Of a stretch of DNA of 64,000 nucleotides, positions 1 to 9,040 are shown one piece after another. How positions within the stretch are numbered: position 1 is the first letter of the stretch; each line of letters begins with the position of its first letter. Source of the stretch: Armatimonadota bacterium (GTDB lineage Bacteria; Armatimonadota; Fimbriimonadia; Fimbriimonadales; Fimbriimonadaceae); NCBI GenBank assembly GCA_018268395.1, contig JAFDWQ010000005.1:1-64000 (forward strand), given 5' to 3'. Position numbers and translations under genes: made by a program. The notes beneath the pieces are model-generated. The model was given only the letters and a program-made list of their open reading frames with translations. It was not told the DNA's origin and did not search any database.

Positions 1-3000
1 CTTATTTCAAACTGACCCACTACCAGAACGCGCTGTTTCTTTTCGCCATGGCCGCCACCTGCCGAGAAGCGCGTGGTTGGAGGTAGGACGCGGGTGATCG
101 CTGTTCCGGAAGTACGGAGTGTGCCGTCGCGGAATGCTGTGTCCACGTAGGCGCGGGTTTCGTCCGGGCGAAGGTTCTCGTCAGTGATGATCTGCTCGAG
201 CTCGGCATCGCGCCTTTTTGCAATGAACGATCGCCATTCGTTGTCGACCTCTCCTGTGGCGGAAAGGGAGTCTACAAAGTCCTCGACCAGATCCTTCTTG
301 TTCCTGAGCGTTGGCGAGGAGTCAACGGCGCGAATGATCTGAGCGCGGATTTCGACGTCGTTGCCGTCGCCCTTTGCCTCGCGAAACTTTGCCACGAGCA
401 TCAGGATGTAGTCAACATTGATCTCGACCTGCTTGATCAGCTCGATCTCGAAGACGATGTCGTCGTTGATTTCCTCCTTGTCAGAGTCTCGGCCCTGCCG
501 GAAGTCAGCGTAGATGTCGAGGTAGACGCTTCGGTAGTCCTGCCCATGCCGTTCGCTGAGGATCTCGTGTCCCTCGAAGTCATCGAAGGATGTCAAGATG
601 TTCTGCAATCTCAGGATCGCGCCAAAGAGGCTGACGAAGTCCTTCTTGGCTTGCTCGCCAACGATCTGTTTGCCAAGTGGGAAGGTCGTCACCAGTTCCT
701 GCACCTTCGCTTCGTACTCGCCGTAGTATTCGCCGTATGGCTTGAGAATGGCGATGCCCTTGGCGTCCTTGTTGCCGAACAGTGCCAGGGCGTCGTTCGT
801 CTCTTGCTCAAGGTCGCGGAAGCTGACGATGTTGCCGTAAGCCTTCACCGAATTGAGAATGCGGTTCGTGCGCGAATACGCCTGGATCAAGCCATGGGCG
901 CGAAGGCCTTTATCGACGAATAGAGTATTGAGCGTGGTCGCATCGAAACCGGTCAGGAACATGTTGACTACGATGACGAGGTCGATCTCGCGGTTCTTCA
1001 TCCGGAGCGACAAGTCCTTGTAGTAGTTCTGGAACTTCTCGTCAGAAGTGTCGTAACTTGAGCCGAACATCGTGTTGTAGTCTTTGATCACGGAGTCCAA
1101 GAAGTCGCGTGAAGAGCTGTCGAGTGCGCCAGTTTCGAAGCCTTCCTCTTCGAGGGCACCATCCTCTACAGCTTCGTTGGCGGCAAAGGTGAAAATCAGC
1201 CCAATCTTGATGCGTCGGTCTGGAGTCGATCCCTTTTGCAGCTCACCAAACTGCGCGTAGTACCGCTTGGCAGCCTCGATCGAAGCCGTAGCAAACAGGG
1301 CATTGAATCCTTTGACACGGCTGGGGACCCTAAGAGCATCGATCTTGTTCCGGCCGCCGGCAACATCGCTCACGTTTGCGATCAGGGAGTGGATATAGCC
1401 GCTTGAGCGCTTCGTCTTCTGATCAAAGTGCTCCAGGATGTATTCAGCTACCTGGCGTACACGCTCGGAAGCAAGAAGGGCCTTCTCGGTGTCGATCGCG
1501 GAGACCTTTTTGTCGAGGACATTCCCGACCTTCATCGTGTTCACGTAGTCGATTCGGAAGGGCAGGACATTCTTGTCGCTGATTGCATCGACAATCGTGT
1601 AGGTGTGGAGCTTCTCACCGAACGCCTGCTCCGTGGTCTTCAGTTGAGGGTTACCACCGCTCGACATGTTGGCGGTAAAGATCGGCGTCCCAGTGAAGCC
1701 AAACAGGTTATAACGCTTGAATGCACGTGTGATCGCCGTATGCATATCGCCAAACTGGGAGCGATGACACTCATCGAAGATGATCACGATGTGACCCCCA
1801 AAGATCTCGTGCCCCTTGTTTGCCGCGATGAAGGTCGCGAGCTTTTGGATCGTGGTGATGATGATATGAGCGTCTTTGCTCTCGAGTTGCTTCTTGAGAA
1901 CTGAGGTGGAGGTGTTCGAATTGGCCGCGCCCTTTTCAAAGCGGTCATACTCGCGCATGGTCTGGTAGTCGAGATCCTTGCGGTCAACCACGAAGAGCAC
2001 TTTGTCCACACTCGGCGTGTGGCTGGCCAACTGTGCGGTCTTAAACGACGTCAGCGTCTTGCCCGAACCTGTGGTGTGCCAAACGTAGCCGCCAGCCTCG
2101 ACTGAACCGAGTTTCTTGTAGTTGGTTGAAATCTCAATCTTCTGGAGAATGCGTTCAGTCGCCGCGATTTGATACGGACGCATCACCAGCAGCATTCGGT
2201 CGGCGGTCAGCACGCAATATCGGGTCAGGATGTTGAGGATCGTGTGTTTGGCGAAAAACGTCTTCGTAAAGGCGCCCAAGTCTTGGATCGGCTTGTTCTT
2301 AGAATCCGCCCACCAAGAGGTGAATTCAAACGAGTTGGAAGTCTTCTTGACCTTCTTTGCTCCGGCGGCGTCCTGGATGTGCTGCCTGCGCGTTGTATTG
2401 CTGTAGTACTTCGTCAGTGTCCCGTTGCTGATCACGAAGAGCTGAACGTATTCAAAGAGTCCAGATCCCGCCCAAAAGCTGTCCCGCTGGTAGCGGTCGA
2501 TCTGATTGAACGCCTCGCGGATGTCCACGCCCCTTCGTTTGAGCTCGACGTGTACCATCGGCAAGCCGTTCACGAGCACAGTCACGTCGTAGCGATTGGC
2601 ACGCGCACCTTCAACCTCGTACTGATTGATGACTTGGAGGCGGTTGTTGTGGATGTTCTGCCGATCGATTAACTTGATGTTCTTCGTTGTGCCATCGTCG
2701 CGAGTAAGGAGCTGAACCGGTTCTTCCTGGATCCGAACGGTCTTCTCCACTATGCCGTCGTTCTTGCCAGCGATCTTGGTCTCATAGAACTGCTTCCACT
2801 CGGCGTCGGAAAACGTGATGCCGTTCAGAGTTTCGAGCTGAGTCCGGAGGTTGGCGATCAGTTGCTCTTCCGAAGTGATCTTCAGGTGATCGTAGGCTTG
2901 CTTCTCAAGTTGATGGATGAGGGCGCGTTCGAGGGCGTCTTCGCTCTGGTAGGTTGCCTCACGGACAACGCTCTCGGGCACGTACTCGGCCACAACAGTG

Positions 3001-3056
3001 CTCTCGTTGGAAACTGCGATGGGGTCGTACTGGTAGGCCTTGCGCTCTTCGCTCAT
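1..3056 (-). CDS. hsdR: Type I restriction endonuclease subunit R (HsdR), 3' end cut off by window edge
   Basis: Motor and nuclease subunit of a type I restriction enzyme; it translocates DNA using ATP and cleaves unmodified DNA together with HsdM and HsdS. The frame is open from the ATG at 3056 to the window edge (1018 codons, close to the ~1000-1050 aa usual for the family), so only the extreme C terminus is missing. The N-terminal PD-(D/E)XK nuclease shows VELKRR with Glu at residue 171. The helicase has a Walker A motif TGSGKT near residues 329-334 and a DECH box at 428-431. The ATG overlaps the hsdS stop by 4 bp, so it is last in an hsdM-mrr-hsdS-hsdR operon. The motifs checked are all in one frame. 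Confidence 0.95.
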   Translation of the reverse strand, partial: MSEERKAYQYDPIAVSNESTVVAEYVPESVVREATYQSEDALERALIHQLEKQAYDHLKITSEEQLIANLRTQLETLNGITFSDAEWKQFYETKIAGKNDGIVEKTVRIQEEPVQLLTRDDGTTKNIKLIDRQNIHNNRLQVINQYEVEGARANRYDVTVLVNGLPMVHVELKRRGVDIREAFNQIDRYQRDSFWAGSGLFEYVQLFVISNGTLTKYYSNTTRRQHIQDAAGAKKVKKTSNSFEFTSWWADSKNKPIQDLGAFTKTFFAKHTILNILTRYCVLTADRMLLVMRPYQIAATERILQKIEISTNYKKLGSVEAGGYVWHTTGSGKTLTSFKTAQLASHTPSVDKVLFVVDRKDLDYQTMREYDRFEKGAANSNTSTSVLKKQLESKDAHIIITTIQKLATFIAANKGHEIFGGHIVIIFDECHRSQFGDMHTAITRAFKRYNLFGFTGTPIFTANMSSGGNPQLKTTEQAFGEKLHTYTIVDAISDKNVLPFRIDYVNTMKVGNVLDKKVSAIDTEKALLASERVRQVAEYILEHFDQKTKRSSGYIHSLIANVSDVAGGRNKIDALRVPSRVKGFNALFATASIEAAKRYYAQFGELQKGSTPDRRIKIGLIFTFAANEAVEDGALEEEGFETGALDSSSRDFLDSVIKDYNTMFGSSYDTSDEKFQNYYKDLSLRMKNREIDLVIVVNMFLTGFDATTLNTLFVDKGLRAHGLIQAYSRTNRILNSVKAYGNIVSFRDLEQETNDALALFGNKDAKGIAILKPYGEYYGEYEAKVQELVTTFPLGKQIVGEQAKKDFVSLFGAILRLQNILTSFDDFEGHEILSERHGQDYRSVYLDIYADFRQGRDSDKEEINDDIVFEIELIKQVEINVDYILMLVAKFREAKGDGNDVEIRAQIIRAVDSSPTLRNKKDLVEDFVDSLSATGEVDNEWRSFIAKRRDAELEQIITDENLRPDETRAYVDTAFRDGTLRTSGTAITRVLPPTTRFSAGGGHGEKKQRVLVVGQFEI

Positions 3057-4252
3057 CCTGCCTCCTGGAATGTGAGTAAGCGGTTACGGTAGTGCTCGTA
3101 CTGCTGGCGTCGGGCATTCAGCTCGGCTGGAAGGCCACTGGCGAGGTCGTTCACGAGGGCATCAAACTTGTCTAGAAGGGAAACGATCTGCTCTTGCTCT
3201 GATAACGGCGGGATGGGAATCGAAACAGATGCCATAGCGTTCGCCATCAGCTTAGGGTTCCCCATTCCTGCGCTCACGTATGCCTTCGCATGTCTCAAGA
3301 GCTGGTAATACATAAACTTCGTTGAAAGCACGCTTCGATCCTTTACCTTTAGTAAACCGCACACATTGGTGATACTAAACCGCTCATTGTCGTGAAAAAA
3401 CACGGAACCCGCGTTCGCGCCATCCGTAGTCCAAGTGACAGATTCGAAGTCATATGCGTAGGTATCGATATAGCCGAATACCCCACTGTTTTGGGTTTGT
3501 GAAGAGTAAACAGGGTAGTCTCCTGCATGATCTCGAAGGAAATCCTTCGAAATTACTCGGCCTCGTGAAATATCACAGACTTCACCCATTCTTGCCCAAC
3601 TGACTGCCCCTCTCTCCCCATCGGTGAACGTCAGCAGTCGGTCACGATAAAAAGTGTACTGAACCCATCGGGCGTCCAGCTCTGCCTCCAGCTCTGCCTC
3701 CAGTTCTGCCTCCAGCCTACTAAAGGTATCAAGAACCCTTACAATCTCTCGCTGTACCTCGATAGGTGGAACGGGAATGCGGAGTTTTGATAGGCTCTCT
3801 CCTGAAAGACGTCGCACCTTCGTTCCTGTGATGCTGCGCTTCTTTTGGTTCTGGAATTGGTCTGATTGGAAGAAATACGACACATACTTTGGCTCAAGCG
3901 AGTGGTGGTAGATACAGGCATCACCGCTTACGGCAACCTCGGTAGTGCCAATCCAAGCAACTGCTTTGCCAACCGCCTCATCATCTTCGCTGGTAGTCGC
4001 AATGATGAGGTCGCCGGGCTCCGCTCGGCGAAGTTTCTTGGCAAACTCTGGCTTTACAAAAGAAATTGTGGTCTCCGCCGATGTGCCATAGTGGGTGTGA
4101 ACTTGCCCGTAATGAATAGCAGGAAAGCCACTATCGGTCAGGTCACTCTTTTGCAGGCCGTTTCCGCGAATGAACTGACCGACCTCACCTAAAGTCTTGA
4201 ACTCGACCCCGATTGGGCAAAGTTCTTTAACTAGATCGTCGATTTTGCTCAT
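3053..4252 (-). CDS. hsdS: Type I restriction-modification specificity subunit (HsdS)
   Basis: DNA-recognition subunit that directs both HsdM methylation and HsdR cleavage. The 399 aa show the usual pseudo-symmetric layout: target recognition domain 1 (about residues 15-170), a central conserved helix, target recognition domain 2, and a C-terminal conserved helix. The two helices carry matching motifs, QYTFYRDRLLTF near residue 200 and QYEHYRNRLLTF near the C terminus. Just before the central motif lie three 4-residue repeats (about residues 180-191) encoded by 12-bp tandem repeats, comparable to the TAEL repeats of EcoR124-type HsdS. The gene overlaps the preceding mrr-like gene and the following hsdR by 4 bp each, implying translational coupling. 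Confidence 0.95.
   Translation of the reverse strand: MSKIDDLVKELCPIGVEFKTLGEVGQFIRGNGLQKSDLTDSGFPAIHYGQVHTHYGTSAETTISFVKPEFAKKLRRAEPGDLIIATTSEDDEAVGKAVAWIGTTEVAVSGDACIYHHSLEPKYVSYFFQSDQFQNQKKRSITGTKVRRLSGESLSKLRIPVPPIEVQREIVRVLDTFSRLEAELEAELEAELDARWVQYTFYRDRLLTFTDGERGAVSWARMGEVCDISRGRVISKDFLRDHAGDYPVYSSQTQNSGVFGYIDTYAYDFESVTWTTDGANAGSVFFHDNERFSITNVCGLLKVKDRSVLSTKFMYYQLLRHAKAYVSAGMGNPKLMANAMASVSIPIPPLSEQEQIVSLLDKFDALVNDLASGLPAELNARRQQYEHYRNRLLTFQEAG
3675..3715 (-). repeat. 12-bp tandem repeat array inside hsdS (three copies plus a partial)
   Basis: Three 12-bp units (ctctgcctccag) lie at 3680-3691, 3692-3703 and 3704-3715 (the last has one mismatch), with a 5-bp partial unit at 3675-3679. 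Each unit is a multiple of three and adds four residues of the EAEL type to the HsdS central helix. In EcoR124I and its variant, a change in number of such 4-residue repeats changes the spacing between the two halves of the recognised DNA site. Confidence 0.9.
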
Positions 4253-5172
4253 ACGAAGAAATCCTCATCAATTTCTACGATGTCCACGGACTGCTTCACC
4301 TGGACTCCGACTCGGTACTTAATCATCAGGTTGAGAAGGAGTGCGCCATCTATTAGGATGATGCGAGCTCGAGCATCGCGTTGTGCGTACTCTTTCGCGC
4401 CAGGACTGAATCGCCCTGTGGTGATCATGACTCCCTGTTCTGCTTTCCCGCTCAGGGCTCCAACAAAGGCTTGAACTTCGGGCCGATTGACGGCGTTATC
4501 TCTGCCGTACCGCTTCGCTTGGATGTACACCTTACTGAGTCCGAGGACATCCTGGTCAATGACACCATCAATCCCGCCATCGTTGACGAGGTCAGTCGCC
4601 GCCGCTTGACCTCCGGTTCCGCCGTAACCCATAGCAACGAGAAGCTGGACGACCGCATGCTCGAAGAAGGCGGGCTCACTGGCCGTGAGTCGCTCGAATA
4701 GCTGGGCCTTTACATCCCCTTGGATGAGTTCGATGCCCTGCGAGATCATCTCGACCGGATCAAGTGATTCGGCTTCAGGAGATTCGCCTTTCGTACCAGT
4801 GGCATCAGGCTTGGGCTGCTTTGATTTTGGGGCCCACCATTCGTCTCCATCCTTGGCGACGGCACGAAGATCGGACTCGGTTATGCAGTCCGGGTGCTTG
4901 GCAAGGAACTCCCGACCGAAGGGAGTGATCACATATGTGCCTCGCTTCGGACGTTCCAACGCTCCGACGCGAGACAGGTAAGACGCAGCCCACCCTATCC
5001 GGTTGGCAACCACTTGCTGGCCCGATGCAAGGAGCTCCGAACGCTGATCTGGAGTAAGTCGTTCGGCGTCGGAGACGGCAGAGATCAAATCTCGCAGGAC
5101 TCGAGTGCCTCCATCTGACTGGACGCGCAGAACTGGAACCATAAACTCATCCCAAGTCGGAATCCCGCTCAT
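4249..5172 (-). CDS. Mrr-type restriction endonuclease embedded in the hsd operon
   Basis: Protein of 307 aa with two parts: an N-terminal winged-helix-like region (residues 1-95, the Mrr_N type) and a C-terminal Mrr-family PD-(D/E)XK nuclease (about residues 155-295). Catalytic landmarks are GGIDG (Asp202) and YIQAKRY (Gln218, Lys220), followed by the family pattern ending in GVMITTGRFS. Mrr enzymes are type IV nucleases that cut modified DNA. The start overlaps the hsdM stop and its own stop overlaps the hsdS start by 4 bp each, so it is translated with the type I system. It could act as an independent modification-dependent nuclease or as an accessory to the Hsd complex; the sequence does not say which. 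Confidence 0.9.
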   Translation of the reverse strand: MSGIPTWDEFMVPVLRVQSDGGTRVLRDLISAVSDAERLTPDQRSELLASGQQVVANRIGWAASYLSRVGALERPKRGTYVITPFGREFLAKHPDCITESDLRAVAKDGDEWWAPKSKQPKPDATGTKGESPEAESLDPVEMISQGIELIQGDVKAQLFERLTASEPAFFEHAVVQLLVAMGYGGTGGQAAATDLVNDGGIDGVIDQDVLGLSKVYIQAKRYGRDNAVNRPEVQAFVGALSGKAEQGVMITTGRFSPGAKEYAQRDARARIILIDGALLLNLMIKYRVGVQVKQSVDIVEIDEDFFV

Positions 5173-6740
5173 TTGTTGCTCCTTTCCAAATCAGCAACTA
5201 TGTTATCAATCTGCGACCGGATCACCGCCTGCCTCGCGACGATTCGGCTGATTTCGGTATTCAGGGCTGTGATATCGACCGCAACCGAGGTATCGAGTCT
5301 TTCGACATAGGACGTGACCGAGATAGTGTAGTTGTTCTCGGCAAGTTCTTCTTTCTTAACTAGCCTCGTGAAGTGATCCACATCCTCGCGGGCAGTAAAC
5401 ACATCGAGGATCTTCTGTTGATGGTCAGACGTCAGCCTGTTCTTGTTGCCGACGCGAGTGAACTCCGCCGAAGCATCGATGAAGAGTACGGAGTTGTCCT
5501 TCTTCGACTTCTTGAGCACGATGATGCAGGTCGCGATTGTCGTGCCGAAGAAGAGGTCTGGCGGAAGTTGTATGACTGTGTCGATGTAGTTATTGTCGAT
5601 GAGGTATTTGCGAATCTTCTGCTCTGCACCGCTACGATAGAGCACTCCAGGAAACTCAACGATGGCTGCCGTGCCGTTAACGGCAAGCCAACTGAGCATA
5701 TGCATCGTGAACGCAAGGTCGGCGGCTGCCTTTGGGGCTAACACTCCGGCCGGTGCGAACCGAGGGTCATTGATCAGGAGAGGGTTGCTGTCGCCGTCCC
5801 ACTTGATGGAGTACGGCGGATTAGAGACGATCGCCTCGAACGGCTCGTCGTCCCAATGTTGCGGGTCTACAAGGGTGTCACCATGCGCAACATCGAACTT
5901 CTCATAGTTCACGTCATGCAAGAACATGTTGATGCGGGCGAGGTTGTAGGTGGTCAGGTTGATTTCCTGCCCGTAGAACCCTTGGCGGACGTTTTCTTTG
6001 CCCAGCACTTTGGCAAACTTCAGGAGAAGGGAGCCTGAGCCGCAAGCGGGGTCATACACCTTATTCACCTGGGTCTTGCCGACTACAGTAATGCGGGCAA
6101 GAAGTTCAGAGACCTCCTGGGGCGTGTAGTACTCGCCGCCGGATTTGCCAGCTGAGGATGCGTACATTTGCATCAAGTACTCGTAAGCGTCGCCGAAGAC
6201 GTCGATGGAATTGTCCTCGTAGTTGCCGAGAGGCAGGTCTCCGATGGCGTCGAGGAGCTTTACCATCTTCTCGTTTCGCTTGGCAACGCTTTGCCCAAGC
6301 TTTTGGGAATTCACGTCGAGGTCGTCAAAGAGGCCCTTGAGGTCGCCTTCGCTGTCTGTGCCGACCGCCGAACCTTCGATGTTCTTGAAGACCCTTTGCA
6401 GAGTCTCATTAAGATTCTCGTCCTTAGGTGCTTGTTTACGGATATTCTGAAAGAGTTCGGAGGGGAGGATATAGAAGCCCTTTTCTGCTACAGTCTCCGT
6501 GCGCCCGAACTCGGCGTCCTTGTCGGAGAGCTTCGCGTAGTCGAAGTCCATTTCACCCGCTTCACGTTCGAGCTTATTGATGTAAGCAGTCAGGTTCTCG
6601 GAGATGAACCTATAGAAGAGCATGCCGAGGACATAGGACTTGAAGTCCCAGCCGTCGACGCTGCCTCGAAGATCGTTCGCGATCCGCCAGATGGTCTTGT
6701 GCAGCTCAGCGCGCTGCGCCTCGCTCGTGGTTGGGGCCAT
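5169..6740 (-). CDS. hsdM: Type I restriction-modification DNA methyltransferase subunit (HsdM)
   Basis: N6-adenine methyltransferase subunit of the type I system. The 523 aa contain an N-terminal helical HsdM_N region and an N6_Mtase core with motif I DPACGSGS at residues 230-237 and motif IV NPPY at 307-310, both intact. It is first in the operon: the ATG at 6740 is preceded by a good Shine-Dalgarno sequence (GGAGGG, 6748-6753 on the minus strand) and no upstream same-strand gene is close. The stop overlaps the mrr-like gene by 4 bp. Confidence 0.96.
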   Translation of the reverse strand: MAPTTSEAQRAELHKTIWRIANDLRGSVDGWDFKSYVLGMLFYRFISENLTAYINKLEREAGEMDFDYAKLSDKDAEFGRTETVAEKGFYILPSELFQNIRKQAPKDENLNETLQRVFKNIEGSAVGTDSEGDLKGLFDDLDVNSQKLGQSVAKRNEKMVKLLDAIGDLPLGNYEDNSIDVFGDAYEYLMQMYASSAGKSGGEYYTPQEVSELLARITVVGKTQVNKVYDPACGSGSLLLKFAKVLGKENVRQGFYGQEINLTTYNLARINMFLHDVNYEKFDVAHGDTLVDPQHWDDEPFEAIVSNPPYSIKWDGDSNPLLINDPRFAPAGVLAPKAAADLAFTMHMLSWLAVNGTAAIVEFPGVLYRSGAEQKIRKYLIDNNYIDTVIQLPPDLFFGTTIATCIIVLKKSKKDNSVLFIDASAEFTRVGNKNRLTSDHQQKILDVFTAREDVDHFTRLVKKEELAENNYTISVTSYVERLDTSVAVDITALNTEISRIVARQAVIRSQIDNIVADLERSNK

Positions 6741-6970
6741 TAGAACGCCCTCCCCAGGATCCGTTGTTGCGCCATCTGCAAATCACCGGCTTGATAGCCG
6801 ACCTGTGCTCCTGATTCCCCATTCACCATATTGTCGCCCTGCCGTGTCTGGTTCATTGTGACCGATGATCGTTAGCCCAATCCTAGCCTGATTCGGCCCA
6901 GATGGGAAGCTGCGTTGTCTCGGAGTGTCCACAGTTGCGCCGACAGATGTTCTTGAACTTCCATGGCAGC

Positions 6971-7237
6971 ATGGCCAACTGCTACCGATGCGGGCGGGCG
7001 ATCGAGGACGATTTGCGCATTCGGCGTCGAGTGAAGACCGGCGAGTGGGTTCGGCGTCGGTATCCAAAGTCCTCGGTCAGCCACGTTCAATCCACCTTCG
7101 GCATGCGGATCGTGTGCAAGTGGTGCGCAGGGCAGATCGACCGGCAGGAGCTTCGGGTCGCCTTTCGAGGACACATGGCCGCACTGATCGCGCTCGCGAC
7201 CCTCATGGTCGCGCTCCTGCTCCGTGGGTTCGTGTGA
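6971..7237 (+). CDS. Small CxxC zinc-ribbon protein with C-terminal membrane segment
   Basis: Short protein of 88 aa from the ATG at 6971, which places CYRCGR right at the N terminus. The same frame is open back to 6902. Visible elements are two CxxC pairs (CYRC and CKWC, about 45 residues apart), suggesting a zinc ribbon, then a hydrophobic C-terminal stretch (ALIALATLMVALLL) that is probably a single tail anchor. No clear Shine-Dalgarno sequence precedes it. It lies between the restriction operon and ardC and I do not recognise a family. It could be an element-encoded membrane-bound nucleic-acid or protein-binding factor; this is inference. Confidence 0.6.
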   Translation: MANCYRCGRAIEDDLRIRRRVKTGEWVRRRYPKSSVSHVQSTFGMRIVCKWCAGQIDRQELRVAFRGHMAALIALATLMVALLLRGFV

Positions 7238-7258
7238 GTTCTAGCAAACAAAGAAAGA

Positions 7259-7278
7259 CCCCTCGCGATTGCAAGGGG
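7259..7278 (-). terminator. Probable rho-independent terminator of the ArdC-like gene
   Basis: On the minus strand an imperfect hairpin (5-bp CCCCT/AGGGG outer stem plus an inner GC/GC pair) is followed by a T-rich tract ending around 7245. It lies just after the ArdC-like stop codon and also between two convergent genes. Confidence 0.55.
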
Positions 7279-7301
7279 GAGGAATCAAGGGGGTGTGGCA
7301 T

Positions 7302-8177
7302 CTAGGCTGGCTCTTCTTCGAAGCTCACGCCGTGCAAGTAGTCGGCCGCCTTTTGTGCCTTGGAGGCAGCCACGACCACGGCCCTGGTGTCCGACTTGAG
7401 CGCGGTCAGCCATGACTCGATGTAGCTCGCCGAGTTCTCGACGAGCGAGTTGTCGAGCCCGATGCTCGCGCAACAGAAGGCAGAAGTCAACTCCGCTACC
7501 AGCTCTTCGCGACCGTAACAGGCGGATCCGAACTGGACTTCTCCCGTCACTGAAGGACGGTTGAGGCGCTTCTCGTGGCCCGTGGCATGACCTAGCTCGT
7601 GAAGAAGGGTCGCATAGTAGGCGTCGGGGCTGTCGAACGTAGAAAGTGGCGGAATCTGGACGACGTCTTCGGCGGGTCTGTACCAGGCTGAAGCTCCTTG
7701 TTCTCGGATCGTTGGCGGGTCTTGGACGGCCTTCACGAACGCTTCAGCCCGATCGATCCGAGCATTGAGGTGTTCCGAGCTTGTCAGGGACAGGCTGGGG
7801 AGTTCCAAGCCGTCGCACTGCTCCGCGTTGAAGACGTGGTACTTCTTAAGGATCGGGATTCGCCATTTGAGGACTTCACCGGTCTCTTGGTCGGTTCCCT
7901 CGACGTTCCAAGGCTTCCAAAACACGACCGGCGTGGATCGCTCGCCTCGGCGCACTGTACCGCCGAGCTCCTTGGCCTGGTTGAAGGTGAGCCACCGATG
8001 GTCTCTGAATGGACTGAGCGCCAGAAGGAAGACGTTGACGCCCCGGTACGGCTTCTTGCTCACCGCGTTGGCAGGGAGCGAGTCACCACCGGCCCACGGC
8101 TTTCGCCAGGGTACGACGCCCCGCATCAGTGCGTTCGTGATCTGGGCCGTGACCTGCTCGTAGACTTTGTCGTTCAC
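7302..8177 (-). CDS. ArdC-like antirestriction protein (ssDNA-binding domain plus zincin metallopeptidase)
   Basis: Protein of 291 aa with the two-domain ArdC architecture. The N-terminal ssDNA-binding domain (about residues 1-125) shows the VPWRKPW, YRGVNVF and TFNQAKELGG signatures. The C-terminal zincin-like metallopeptidase has HELGH at residues 193-197, with a downstream Glu-containing helix (REELVAELTSAF) supplying the likely third ligand. ArdC proteins are carried by plasmids and conjugative elements and protect incoming single-stranded DNA from host restriction. Its position beside a complete type I restriction operon fits a mobile element with both restriction and antirestriction functions. 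The ATG start gives the full N-terminal domain. Confidence 0.9.
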   Translation of the reverse strand: MNDKVYEQVTAQITNALMRGVVPWRKPWAGGDSLPANAVSKKPYRGVNVFLLALSPFRDHRWLTFNQAKELGGTVRRGERSTPVVFWKPWNVEGTDQETGEVLKWRIPILKKYHVFNAEQCDGLELPSLSLTSSEHLNARIDRAEAFVKAVQDPPTIREQGASAWYRPAEDVVQIPPLSTFDSPDAYYATLLHELGHATGHEKRLNRPSVTGEVQFGSACYGREELVAELTSAFCCASIGLDNSLVENSASYIESWLTALKSDTRAVVVAASKAQKAADYLHGVSFEEEPA

Positions 8178-8437
8178 GAAGCCACCCCTCTCTCACTGGG
8201 GAGGCTGCGATGGATTTGAATGTGCATGTTGACCTCGATTGCCCAGAGCCCCGTGGCCCTGGGCTGAGGCAATCCTACGAGCGTCTTGAGTCGAGTTCAA
8301 GAACTGCGTTGTCTGTGCAAGTCTGCCGCTCCTAATTGCACGGATGTGGCAGAAGTTGGGTCATCTGGTCGATCGCCGTTTGATGTTAGGGACACGCCCG
8401 GCACTAAGTGCCGCCAGCGGGTCGAGAGGACTCGACC

Positions 8438-9040
8438 ATGGCCCTTACCAACCAGAAAACGGCGCCCGCAAGAGTGGCGCACCTCGACACTCCTCCTCGG
8501 CGCTGTACGCGCTATGAGGACGAACCCAGTTACTACGAAGCCGGGGCACTTTGGCTCTACGGCAACGTCCGACTGCTCCACGCCAAGCTCTCGTGCATCG
8601 AGACCGCCTTCGGCCCTGGCCCTTGGGACAGGTCGGCTCTCGACGAAATCGAGCAGGCGGCCGAACGCCGGATCCTCAACGCCGAGATCCTCGTCTGCGG
8701 CGTCCACAACGAGGCGCACCAGCGTGCGGCCGTGGTTCCGCTCCGATGGGGGGCGCCGAGAGTCATCGTCTTTTCCGGCGGCATCCGCGTCCACCTTGGC
8801 GACGACCTGAAGAACGAGCCGTTCCGCGCCGCAAGGCTCTGGCGTTACCAATGGGACTCGCGCACCGACCTCGCCGTTTCCCGTCGGGCGCCCCACAAGC
8901 TCCCGACGTTCTCCCGGTTCAACCCTACGGTCGACCGCCTGATCCGCTCGCTTGCGGACGGCGATTGGCCCGGGCTCTCAAGCCCCGTCGATCCATTGAC
9001 GCGCTCGTCTGCGCCGTCAAGTTCCCAAGCCCTGCGGTGA
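8438..9040 (+). CDS. DprA/Smf-like Rossmann-fold protein
   Basis: Protein of 200 aa from the ATG at 8438, preceded by AGAGGA (8425-8430); an upstream in-frame start at 8408 is possible. The core resembles the DprA/LOG-like Rossmann fold: a Gly-Asn motif at the first strand (LYGN), ILVCGVHNEAHQRA in place of the DprA VSGLARGID..AH region, then a strand ending in IVFSGG. It is much shorter than true DprA (~300-370 aa) and lacks a recognisable C-terminal winged helix. Such short variants on mobile elements may bind ssDNA or nucleotides. The family assignment rests on pattern and not on a search. Confidence 0.6.
   Translation: MALTNQKTAPARVAHLDTPPRRCTRYEDEPSYYEAGALWLYGNVRLLHAKLSCIETAFGPGPWDRSALDEIEQAAERRILNAEILVCGVHNEAHQRAAVVPLRWGAPRVIVFSGGIRVHLGDDLKNEPFRAARLWRYQWDSRTDLAVSRRAPHKLPTFSRFNPTVDRLIRSLADGDWPGLSSPVDPLTRSSAPSSSQALR

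Noticed and set aside
546-2672. Several plus-strand ORFs of 68-167 aa at the left end
   Set aside because: They lie antisense to hsdR, whose frame is open throughout with motifs in one frame (nuclease, Walker A, DECH).
3675-3715. Possible CRISPR or satellite repeat
   Set aside because: There are only three contiguous 12-bp units with no spacers, inside hsdS in frame, so they are coding repeats and not a CRISPR array.
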